The notes under the pieces are model-generated. The model had not been told where the DNA came from, ran no database searches, and worked only from the letters and a program-made list of their open reading frames with translations. From Cardinalis cardinalis (lineage: Eukaryota > Chordata > Aves > Passeriformes > Cardinalidae): 64,000 nt of DNA. The DNA lies in NCBI GenBank assembly GCA_014549065.1, contig JACDOX010000172.1:108332-172331 (forward strand), given 5' to 3'. The translations under genes were made by a program, and so were the position numbers. Positions 35,493 through 47,028 of the stretch are shown here, in pieces (position 1 is the stretch's first letter; each line of letters opens with the position of its first letter).

Positions 35493-38400
35493 TAAAAAAA
35501 AATCTTGGTTTTATATTGTTAGTAGTAAATATTGTTTTGTTCACACAAAACAATCCACATCTTATCCATAGCATCTTAGAGAAGCAGACTTTGCTGATCC
35601 AGTAAAACTTTGCTTCCAGCAGACTTTGCTTCCACACAGCAAAAAACAGCACCAGAATTTGGAACACCTTGAATATGTCATCTGAATTATGGTGTTTAAC
35701 ATACCTTTTTTGATTCTTGCCTCTTTCCAAGTTTCACAGAACGTCGAGACTGATCATCAGGTTTTAATAGTAGCTTGTGAGTGTGCAGCGATCTCTCTCC
35801 TCCAATTCAAGAAAGCAAAACAATGGTCTTTAGCCACCAAATTCCAAGTTTGTCTCTGTGGTCTGGAGCTTTTTACCTCCTACCCACTGGGGTGGGAGAC
35901 TGACCTGGAAGTGATGAGCTGCCCGTCTGCACTCAGCTGAGATATTAGCCTCTGCTAGGACAGAGGAACATCTCACCACCCCAGCATGGAGCTGGAGACC
36001 TGGCGGGAAAAGCAATTGTTTCCCAACAGGTGTCAAATTTCACTATATTTTGCTGTCACTCACCAATCCTATAGTTACTCACCCTAGAAGTTTAGTAGAA
36101 AGTTTCTATCTCAAGATTTTGATAATGAAGTTGATTTTAAAAGGACAAATATGGTAAACCACCAATATTAAAACCAGCCTTCTACCAGCCAGAAAATGTA
36201 AATATGATTCTTTCTCCTGCCTTGCATAACCTAAGTGACAGCCAGGTGTTGTTGCACAATTAATCTTTTTGTTTTCCTATATGGGCTGTTTTAATTTCTG
36301 TTTTCATGTCTAAGAGCTGAGAAGAAATGGAAAGTTCAACTTTGAAAACAATTTCTTCTTTGGATCATAACAAGGAGCCAGGGAAGGCCTGTTAGTGGCT
36401 GTCCGTGCAACTGTTCAGGCTGACCATGTAGCTCCTGCTTGGAGATGGAGAGGATAAACTCTAGAAAGAGGAGTATATCCATGTAAAATAAAATGTTGTT
36501 TTAACTGCAATACCTCCTAGCACCTTGGACATCTTGGTTGTATTTTGGACAAAATAACTTTTTTAGGTATTCTAAACCAGCAGAAGGGCTAAAACAATCT
36601 CCTCAAATTGAAAGGTATCAGTGACTTTTTGGATCAGTACTTCTCTCAGTTGCTCCAGATTCAACAAAATACATTTCTTCACCCAGAGAAGAGACTTAGT
36701 AGTTTTCTACTCTATGCAGTGAGTCTTCTGACAGGTCTTCTCCAGCGTGGTAAGACAGCCACATGTGCAAAGGCAGACATTGCAATTGTAGTAGCAGATA
36801 TTTTCCTTCATTGCTTCAATTGACTTCCAGCAGGGACAAACTATCTTATTGAAATGTGCTCACATTGATTTTACATTTGGGTTGAGATTTTAGGCCAGTA
36901 TTGACAGTATTTTTTTAGGCACTGTGGTATCAGCCCAGAACTGAGGGAGTAGTTGCGCTCTTGAAAAAGTTAAGTAACAGAGGGGCAAGTCCTGATGCGA
37001 AGTTGATTGTCTGCTTTATGGGGAGAAAGGTGAGAGATGTGTCCTGGTATGAGCAATAAGGAGCTGAAACAGAAATGAAAACCCATTCCTATAAGCATCT
37101 GCCTTTCAACTTTCCTATTTGTTTTAGCATAAGACCCTTGGCATATTAGAATGGTGTTGATACTGCATATGCAGAGTCTTGCTAGGGGATTGAGTACCTG
37201 CTAGGTAGCACATGTGAGGTCAAGGGCTGTGTTGCAATTGCCTGAAAGTGCCTATGTTGTGTTAAAAAGAAGTCTGAAGCAGAGGCTGGGTCTATCCTTG
37301 TGTTCAGTGTGACAGGCATAAGCAGGCCACAGTCCAGGACTAAGCCTTCATGGATAGTCATGGTAAGATTGTGACTATAGGGAGAAATGTGAAGATGAAC
37401 CTAAATCTGATTTGTTTGTCAAAAAAGGATAGCATCTCTAGTCAGTAGGGCTGATGGAGAAAAATAACTGCGTATATTTACGCAGATGAGAGCTGCTGTA
37501 GCTGCTCCAATAAGAAAATGTTTTAAATTAGGAGTTGTGTGGGTTTTTTTTAATGAGAGGGTGGCATGGTGCAAATAATAAATGTATTGAAGATTTAAAA
37601 TGCTGTTTAACAAGTTCTTTGAGTCCTGACTATTTTTGGTATTCTCATCCTGCTGCTGCTTTGGAATCCACTCATAAAATAGTTTCATAGAAGTCTCTTC
37701 TCATTTTATTTGTCTTTTGAGGTACAATTAGTTCTTAGGAAAAAGTGCTCTGTATTCAGATGTAAATTTATATACCCAGCTTTATTTCTGCCCCTTTGAC
37801 AGATTAAATCAGCTATCTGTGTGTCTGCTTGTAGTGAGACAGTGTAAACCATTTTGAAGTTGGGCAAAATATGTTTTTATTGAGCTAATTTGCTGGAAAG
37901 CCGCCAGAACTTCTTCTCTGGTTTGAATATGATGTTGTGGAAAACAAACATGAGGAAGAGAAGCTGTGGAAGTTGAGATACCCATAGAGCTGCAAGGAGT
38001 TTGTGGGTAAAGCTATACTGATTTGCAGAACATTCTAGACACATTTTTAGGATATAACAAGTCTCTACAAATAGAAGGTTACACAGCACACAATGAAAAA
38101 TATTTTCCTGACTGGAAGATTTCATTTATGTCTATGCCAAAAATAAAATAGTCTCTGATTTACAGTTCTGCTGGCTGAACAAATTGTTTGGTATGGAAAC
38201 TTTGACAAGATTTTCTGGCCTTACTTTTTTCATTAGGCATCTTTTTCTGTCCCCTGAAAATATACTCCATGCTGAATTCAGCTCTCTTTATTTCTCTTTT
38301 CCTTTTGCTGCTGCTGAGTTTGATCTTTTCAACATGGTGAGTTAGATTTCAGCCATTATATCTGCTTTTGCCTCCAAAGTATTTTCTTCTTTCCAAGAGG

Positions 38401-39425
38401 AAGGCTTTTCCTACTGTGCTCTAAATAATTTGCCTTTATTTAGCACAACAGAGTGCTTGGAAGTATTTTTTTTTGGAGACCTCCATCTCTTTAAGGTCTT
38501 TGCAGTGTAGCTCCTGCTTTAGGTCATCTACTTTTTGTGACTACATTATCCCCAACTGTACCTGACTCGGCACCATTGGTACCATTTAATGCTCCAGGTG
38601 AGATTTCAAGGGGTTCCAGGTCTTCAATCTATCTCTAATAATTATTCTTTTCTTTCTGTGCTCTAACATGGACACTCTTGGTTAGGACATGCTCATTCAC
38701 GCTGCTCTGAATGTCATCTCCTTGACCCAAACTATCACACCACCCAGTGCAGACTCACAGTACAGATCTCTAAATCTCTTCCAAATAAGCTTGAGTTTTG
38801 TACTTTTTTTCTTTTTTTGCAGGCAGTACTTCTATATTAGCACAGTTGGACATCCACCATAAATAGCCTTACATTGTAACAAGGCTAGGACACCCAAGAA
38901 TGGCTCCATACTGGCACATCTATTCTATTCCTGGATCTGGAATATATTGGTGGAACTACAGGGACCTCCGTGTTGATCTCTGCTGTGCAATGTGAACATG
39001 CTCCTGAGCTCCCAGAACCCTTGTCACACCAAGACAAACATGCAGATGCACACATTTTATACTTTTCTTCGTTCACAGAGAGGTTTACACTATCATTAAA
39101 AATTGAATCTATGTTTTTCAAAGTCCTGACTTGGCAAGATAGCTAAGAACATGCTTAAAATTAACCCAATGGCAATTTATAGCACTTGCAATATCCACCG
39201 CAGGCAGATGTTTCTCTTTTAATGGAGAATAATGAACACCTGAATAAATATGATAAAGGCAAGTAATGTAACGCTCCAATTAATACAAAAGGAAGTTAAT
39301 ATATTACAGCATCTTCTGTGGAGTGTAACATATTGTTGGGTGTATTCTTAAATATCCGCTGTATTGCAGATCTGATAAGTATGAGCAATGAATCCTAAAA
39401 TTTTACATTCCATCACATACACGGG
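35493..39425. other. Anonymous AT-rich sequence
   Basis: No gene recognised over 3.9 kb. An imperfect hairpin AATATATTACA/TGTAACATATT lies at 39298-39334 (one mismatch). The longest frames (83-89 codons) show no domain. Confidence 0.4.
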
Positions 39426-39467
39426 GCCATATAACTTACATACAAGTGGGAGCCATATAACTTACAT
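39426..39467 (+). repeat. 16-bp direct repeat, period 26
   Basis: GCCATATAACTTACAT occurs identically at 39426-39441 and 39452-39467, separated by ten bases. Confidence 0.9.
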
Positions 39468-40932
39468 TTGTTCATCTTTTGCAGCAGCAAACATTTGTGG
39501 ATGCCCCGGGATACAGCAGTAAGACCCATGTGTTGGTGTTAATGAAAGCCTTCTTTTTATTTACAATGGCTGGAAATACTGGCAGTGGAAATGTGCTGCC
39601 CGGAATATATCCCTCAAGCTACAGTAGGATCCTGTAGGTGCTGTTGCTTCTGTGTTGACTTCTGCAATGGCTAGTCACAAGTCAGACTGGCTTTAGTAAA
39701 ATTCCTCTTCTTGAAGTTTGATTTACTAACCTTTTACAAATACAGTAATGATTGGGGAATGTGAAAATGGCTGTGGTAGAAAAACATTTGGTTACTCTCT
39801 ATTTACTCTGGTTAATGAAGTTAATCAATTTTGCCAAAGGGAAAGAATGTGTTACTGTTTTAATTTGTTCTTCATGTAACTGTGTTACCGATATGTTCTA
39901 GTATTCTGTTTATAAGAGACACTCACTCTTACAGGGTCTCACTTCTTCTGGATTTCTGGATAAAGTATAAGACACCAATTTGAATAAGAACCCATCCTAA
40001 GTGATAAGTCGTAGTCTCTCCTACTATCTGCCAGCACCACTTAGTAAAAGGATTATGCTCCAAAGTATTTAATTGCAGTCTAGGGGCAGTTTTTACCATT
40101 CTGCAAGATCTAGCTCACAGATATCTCCACTTCTCTATTGGTGTTGAAACTATCAACATCTGGTCAACTCTAAGAACATCTTCATGGTGGTAGGATGAGT
40201 ACTATTTTTAGTTCATATGTCACAATTAAGACATTTGATGATAAGTTAAGCAAAACAAAAAAGTCTGGAAGAAATTTTTTTATCCTTAAATTTGATGTCA
40301 AAAAATGCCCTTTGCCATTGTTTATCTTTCACATATTCTCAGTAATGAGGACAAGGTAATTGTAGAATGCATTCTGATGTATTTTGGTCAATGATGTTTG
40401 CACATGCCTCACTCCTCCACCCTCTCTAGCATTACACTAAATGCACAAAGACAGGACCCTTCAGTGCTTCTGCGGGCTTCAAAACATCACTAAGTGCTCC
40501 TTTTTGCTTTCTATGGCTGGTCACTGGGGAATTGTCCAGTAAATGACCAACTTCTAAAATTAAGATGGCTTGGAGATTTCTTTTGTGCTGTTACATCCAA
40601 GACATGTCAGAGAGAGAAGAGAAATACTTGCAATTTTCAGGCAAGGACAAAGCTCACTAATTTAGGACTAAACAGTAATGAAAAAAAGAGAGGAGTTCAC
40701 AATGAAAAAATGAAATTAAAAAAGAGACATTTGGCCACAATCACTATAACAGCCCCTGCAGCTGTTCATACCATGTTCAGTTCCAGAGATAAAGAAAATG
40801 TCCTGAAGAACATGGTATTAGAATGGGGCAAAGGCTTTTAAATACATTTGTCCTTGGTGGCAAATCTTCTCAGAGCCTGAATATGGTTGACACCATATTC
40901 TTGTAATCATGGCATGACTATTAAGACAACCA
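39468..40932. other. Anonymous AT-rich sequence
   Basis: No gene recognised. The 115-codon plus-strand frame at 40494-40841 is lysine-rich late in its length and has no known domain. Confidence 0.4.
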
Positions 40933-40968
40933 AGGAATTCTTAAGTCCTTAATTTAGGAATTCTTAAG
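40933..40968 (+). repeat. 13-bp direct repeat AGGAATTCTTAAG
   Basis: Two identical copies (40933-40945 and 40956-40968) are offset by 23 bases. Each unit itself contains overlapping palindromes GAATTC and CTTAAG. Confidence 0.85.
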
Positions 40969-43741
40969 CCCAGTCGTCTTCCTGCCTTTCACAGCACAGG
41001 TAATTTACTGCTGGCAAAATGATTGTAAAGTCAACTGTCTCCATACATCTGCCACAGGACTTTGTTTGAAGCACCACTTTGTTGATTTCAGTGTCCTGTG
41101 CTAGTCCTTGAATGGCAGCTGCTTCAGGAAGGTTCCTGCAAATCACCATGGCATATCAACCCTCATCTAGACCTTGGAGCAAATTGTTAAGAAGATTGAG
41201 GGCAAGATCACCATCTGTTTGAATTCTAGGTGAATGGTTTCTTCTAAAGGGACTGTGGTTTGGGAGGTGTTACCAGCTGGAATCACTTGGGATTATTACT
41301 CTTATTATGGTCAAGCACATCAGTCTTCAGCCAGACTGCCTAGGTTTAGATAGTTCTGTGCAGAATCGGGCTGTTAATACACATTGTGCTTAGGCACAAT
41401 GGCTTTTTACCCTGCTAATGTCCACAAGTGATTTCTTCATGCTACCTTCTTGAAAGGTGCAATATTAAATATGTTCTCTACAAAGCTGAAAAAGTGTACC
41501 CTATTTTCACAAGCTCCTTCTTTTCCATTGGCTCAAGAAAATGCAAGTAACGGTTGGAAAGTTCATGTATAATTTTGTAATTTTATGCAGAAGGGCTTAT
41601 TTTCTGTTATGTCGAAATCAGTGATGATTAATTATGCCTCAGAGTGGTCAAGTTTCTGGTCTTGCTGGAAACAGCTTCTCATATTGTAGGGACATATAAG
41701 CATCTTTTCCAAAAAAGTGTGAGAGTGCATGTGTGAGTATGCCTGCTTTTCTGATCCATTTGTTGATTGATAATATTTCAATAAAGAAACAGTTCTCACT
41801 CCATTTTCATATTAATTAGACAAAAATAACTTACCTGTCACTCACACATGACTCAGGGATGCTGCTCTGCCCCTTTGCACCAGTGTGGTTGTGCACCAGA
41901 GTTTGTTGGGCTGGATCAGTGACCAGTTAAGACTTTAATTTGTGGCTGGAGCAAGATCCACTACAGCACTGGTTCTATTTAAAAGACACAGGCACATGAT
42001 ACATAGATATATTGTGTCATCATTGGATGGTTCATATTATTCTCTGGAAAAATAATGCATCATTATTTATTATGAAACATAACTGATTTTGTTCTGTGTC
42101 AATTTTATTTGCCATCAATACTGTTTTAGTTTTTGATGGAACCCTGCCAACCTTTCCTGTTCTCCTTGCTCTAACCAAGGCCCTGAAAGCTGACTTTCAC
42201 AGGCTGTCTGTGATTAGACAGTGGGGTCTCTGTAAGTGTGGTCTCATATGAGCAGCTGTATGTTTTTTCTGTAGAGGGAACTTGTCATTAAAGAACTGAG
42301 AAGATGAGTGGGTGGTACCTTGGGCTGTTTTTCTTTTAATTTGGCCCTCATTTACTTTAGACACTGTGAAGGAGTCCACATTAGTTGATGGTGCCCACAA
42401 TTCACTTGTACTGATGAGGGCAGCTTGACAGCTGCATAAATCACTGTTAGATACCGCTGATAAATTGCTGCATACGATTTTGTAGAGGACCACCCAAGCA
42501 CAACTTGGAGGCGGCCTGCAGTCACACTAGGCTTGCCCATGAGTACACTAATGCAAATTTGCTTAACTCTTTATTAGCACTTTGTATAGTTTTCCTTTCA
42601 AGAAAGGTGTTGACATTTCTCCACTTGCTTATTTGCTGGACCGGTGAAGTAAATTGCCAGGATCCAGCACCTCCCATCATCTGTAGTTGTGGTATTAAGA
42701 TTTATTTATTTGTTCGTGCAGGGATACCAGCTTACCTCATTTTGAACTGTACAATCTGGCCGTAGAGAGGAGGAGAAGAAAGGGGAAAATAGAAATGAGC
42801 TTCTAGCTCAGTATAGGTACTTATTGTGTGCTAGAGAGGGCAAAGTGATTATTAAAAAAGCTGCAGATGCTGCCTAACAGCAAGGAATTGTATCCTGCCA
42901 CTTCTAATTGAAGATACAGTGAAGGTCAGGACTTGACTCCATCAAAAGGAGTAATATAAGAGCACTGTAACAGGAAGTTACTTTTAGTGGCTGTATGTGC
43001 AAATCTCAGTGAGGAGCTTGGCTGCCTTATTAAAAGCTAGAAAGCTATTGATCTATTGCCACCTGACATGAGTCGAGCCCTGGGAAACATTAATCAATAG
43101 CAAGGTTGTATTCCTATAATGAGATATGGGACTAGAATTTGCAAAGCCTGATTCTTATCAGATGTCCTGTGTCACCTGCAGGGCTCTCTAGGTCTGCTGT
43201 GTCACTCAGCTACTGGTCTTACAGCTTTCTTAGCAGTGCCTGCTGCTAATGGATTCTTGACTTTTTTTCTGATGACAAAAGCAATATGGTACCAGATGCT
43301 TTGTGGATGCTGTGTGTTTTATTAAGGAGTACTTTCCTCACTTTAAAGAAATTACAAACTTGTGTTACCTGAGATCATTATTCTGGCATTCCCATCTCAG
43401 TCTGCTTCAGTGCTGTAACAGAAAAAATTCCCTGTCTTTCTTTCTGGTATAACATTAATCAGAACACAATCAGAACCATCTGAAACATTTTTCCTTTATC
43501 TGTTAGTTATTACTACAGACAGTAGTATTTTAAAAAGAGATTTCCGTATTCCACTCTCAGAGTCTGATCTCTAACCTGGATAGATGTACATAGAGTAAAA
43601 ACTTCAAAAACATGCATTTCTAAAATTTGCTGGTAATTACATAAATGTGCAAAATTACAGTTCACAGCTGGCTTTTTAGTACCAACAGTCATTTATATGG
43701 GTAATTACAAAGACTGAGTGAATGATCATGGTAACAGTAAC
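40969..43741. other. Anonymous sequence, possibly including non-coding conserved DNA
   Basis: No gene or repeat recognised. The stretches at about 42190-42500 and 43020-43240 have balanced, repeat-free sequence with several regulatory-like words (for example CTTGACAGCTGCATAAATCA near 42423). They might be conserved non-coding elements, but this is an impression only. Confidence 0.3.
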
Positions 43742-43815
43742 TGTGTGTGCGTGTGCGTGGGTGTGCGTGTGCGTGTGCGTGTGTGTGTGTGTATGCGCCT
43801 GTGCTTGTGTGTGTA
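43742..43815 (+). repeat. Imperfect (GT)n / GCGTGT microsatellite
   Basis: Alternating GT is interrupted by GC steps (GTGCGTGTGCGTGG and GTGCGTGTGCGTGTGCG), followed by pure GT and a decayed tail. Alternating purine-pyrimidine sequence of this kind can adopt Z-DNA. Overlapping open frames of 71-95 codons are artefacts. Confidence 0.93.
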
Positions 43816-46800
43816 CCTGTTTGTGTATCCATGCACTGAGACATGTGTCTCAGTTCCCATGACCTGTCTTGTGAGAAGGAAGGCAAAGTCCAAAAAAGGA
43901 AAGCATTGTAAAACTCTTGTGAGGGAGTCATAAAGGGAATTCCTCTGGATTTCCTTTTCCTTAGGTGGCCTTTCATTTCTTAACATCATACCTGTTTCCA
44001 TTCTATCATCTGGAAATTCCCTCTACATGTCATGTGGTTTGATTTGACCAGCTTTTGACATTTAAAAGTCAATTAAAATCTCCTCTGGCATGAGAACCTT
44101 CAGCATCACTGTACCCTACCCCCAAAGTTTGAGTCTCAAGGAAGTGAGTAGTGAGAAAGAAGACAACTTTCAAGAACTGACATGCTTGTTCACACCTGTG
44201 GGGAAAAAAAAAAGAATTTAAGCAAACATTCACATTTGGCTAAAGCTTTAGCCTGTTTAAAGAAGTCTTCGTGTTTCAATCAGCCACCAGCAATACTACT
44301 TTCTGACTTAGAGTTGCTCATATCTCTGTACTACATGTGGTAGATTACTATGTAAAATGACATTGACCATTAGTGAATGGAAGATCTGTCAAGCAGGAGT
44401 TTTAACTGCAGGAAAAAACACTCCAGCAGTCTCTACTAGCAGTGAAATAAACTGACAAAGGGCCTTCATTTAGTGTATGTTTCTTGGCAATAGTCTAATT
44501 AGTTTCATGTGCCATCAGCTATTTTTCATAATATGCCAAAGCTTGACATCACACCTTTCACAAACATAAAATCACAAGTGGTTTTGATAAGTCTAAAATG
44601 CCTTCATCAGTTTTAAGTATTTGCTGCATTCCCATGCTCATTTACATGTTCTGAGAAGCTGGCAAATGGGTGCAGCTTTAACGGATAACAAGAGTGCTAA
44701 ATAGGGTGGTAACCAATGCCATACCAGCTCTCAGGTTACATTTATTGACTTGGTACCTCTGAAGTAAGGAAAAAACCTTATTAAAAAAAAAAAAGTCTAA
44801 ACATATTCTTATGCGCATCTGGTTTGGTTTTATTTCTTCAAAATTAGATTTGTTTTTCTCTTTCTCTCACAGGAAATATATTTAGGAACAATGTTCATCT
44901 TGGAATGGCATGCAGTGGTATGGCAGCCTGACACTTTTTGAAATCTGTTTACTTTCTACCAGTCAACAGTTGCTAAAATGTTCTTGGAATGAACAGTGGT
45001 TTTTATCCATTGAGTGTTTGGATCTTTGCATCTAATTATAGTACTTACACTCAAAATTGACTTGTAAGCTTCCTTGGTGACTGGGAAACCCATTAGCAGG
45101 CATGGAGGAAGAAAAATCTTAAATGAGCTTGTGAAGTGAAATCCTGTGTTCTTTAAGGCTGCAGCAGTGTTTTCCTGCTTGTGATTTCCTGGAACTCAGC
45201 TCAGAGGGGCTAGCTGGCTCCTGTAAGCAGTGATCCCAAGCTGTCCCTGTGAGACACTAGGCTCTCATGCTGGTCCCCTTCCTGCTACCAGCTGCTGACG
45301 ATTTCACACCATCACAGTGAGGCAGTTCTTGGCTCTAGCAGCAAAGCTGTTACAGTTTCAGGTATGTACCAAGGTGGTCCCGAAGATACTTCTACATTGA
45401 TTTGGTTCTGGCATCCCTTGGCTAATACAAAGGATGCAAAAAAACCAACACTAAATTTTGGGTCTTCTCTGTCACTGCATCTGTAAAGAAAATTTTGGAT
45501 CTCAGCTCCAGAGCAGCCATTCCCTGGGTTCAGAAGTTTGGTTGCAACATTCCTTGCCAGATTTGGTGGCCTCAGTCACAAGCCAGACTCTTGGCCATGC
45601 CTCAGGCCAAAGATCCATGTCCTTCAAATGTCACAACAAGGCCCCAATGGGATGGTGCCATTGGAAGAGACCATGAGCTGCACCTTCAGGGGACCATTTA
45701 TCCATTTATCCAGCCAACACACAGGGCTGTTTTCTTCATCTCTTGGGATGGCAATTTAGCCATGTTGGCCTTGGGGTTTAACCAGTGACCCTGCTCAGAC
45801 TCTTGCCTCTCCATGGGTATTCTTGAAATCTCTTGAGATGTCTTGCAGGGAGAACATGACCTCAAATGATAATTGGTGCAGTGGCACAGATATGCACTGG
45901 TGAGAGCAGGACAGGCACTAAGCCTTTCTGCTCCATATTACTGAAGCTGCCAATTTCAAGGGTTAGCAGTTAACCCTTCCATTAGTCACCCCTAAAATGG
46001 ATTATGTAGGCAAAACTAAGTTTTGTCAGACACAAAAGGGAATCAGTTCTACTAATAACAAAAGGACATTTTCATCATGACTTAAGTCTGAGTGCAAGCT
46101 GGCCTTGGGGCTGTGCAAATGTGTCTCAAAACCCTGGGTGCTAGACTTGTGCTGTGGAAAGCCTGCCTCCATGAGGAGTGTGGGAAAGCTAGTATCCAGT
46201 CTAGAAAGGCCATTTCACAGCTTTCCTCAACTGTGTGCTCCTGTATAGGGCATCTGGCCTCTAAGCCCTTACTGACCTGGGTGATGACAAATGTTTTTTT
46301 GTCAGGAAGAATGGTGTAAGAAGAACTCATCAAATACTAAGTAGACTAATGAGCACTTGAACCAATCATAAGCATTTTGAGTATTTAAAATTACTTATTT
46401 TTCCATAGTACTTGCCCAGTAAGTCCTATGGATGTTTCTTTTTCTTCTTGTGATTCACAAGCTGTTGCTAGTGATTCTTCAATGCTTAAAATTTGAGATA
46501 TGTTCATCAGCATTTTTAGGGGATTTTTGGAAGAGATCATATCATACAGTGTGTATCTGCTCCATGGTTGGGCAATGCCATTTAAATTGATGGAGTCAGT
46601 TATGTTTACCAGCTCAAGTATCAGAGTCCACAAGCATTTCCTAATTTCCACAGAGACATTGTTGGCATCACCAGAATTCCCTCTGAACAACTCAGTGGCA
46701 TATTTGAAACAATCAAAAAAAAGGCACTTATTGAAAATCTAGGGTGAATTATTACTCTTAATTTGAGATAATGTTTCTGGAAGGGTTTTGAGCTCAAGTT

Positions 46801-47006
46801 CTATGGTTATACAGAGCCATCATTGCCTACCAGGATGAGTGTTAGGATCCTTATGACCTTTTTCTGTTAAATTGCCATTTAATGAGGCATACCAGCCTCT
46901 GCTCTGATGCATTTCCAGATGCTTTGTTTTATGGTGCTCCACTTATTTAAATCATACAATAGTCAAACCCACTACCTCACTACAGTACTAAAGTGATAGC
47001 CTGATT
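43816..47006. other. Anonymous sequence
   Basis: No gene or interspersed repeat recognised. A 16-bp palindrome GGCTAAAGCTTTAGCC lies at 44238-44253, a T-box-like half site TCACACCT at 44549-44556, and A runs at 44204-44213 and 44781-44792. Frames up to 99 codons lack domains. Confidence 0.4.
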
Positions 47007-47028
47007 AACTGAGCAATAACTGAGCAAT
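47007..47028 (+). repeat. 11-bp perfect tandem duplication
   Basis: AACTGAGCAAT occurs twice without a spacer. Confidence 0.9.

Noticed and set aside
39426..39467. Possible CRISPR-like direct repeats
   Set aside because: Only two copies with a 10-base spacer in vertebrate-type DNA.
43689..44001. Open frames of 71-95 codons rich in Thr-His or Val-Arg repeats
   Set aside because: Translations of the GT microsatellite.
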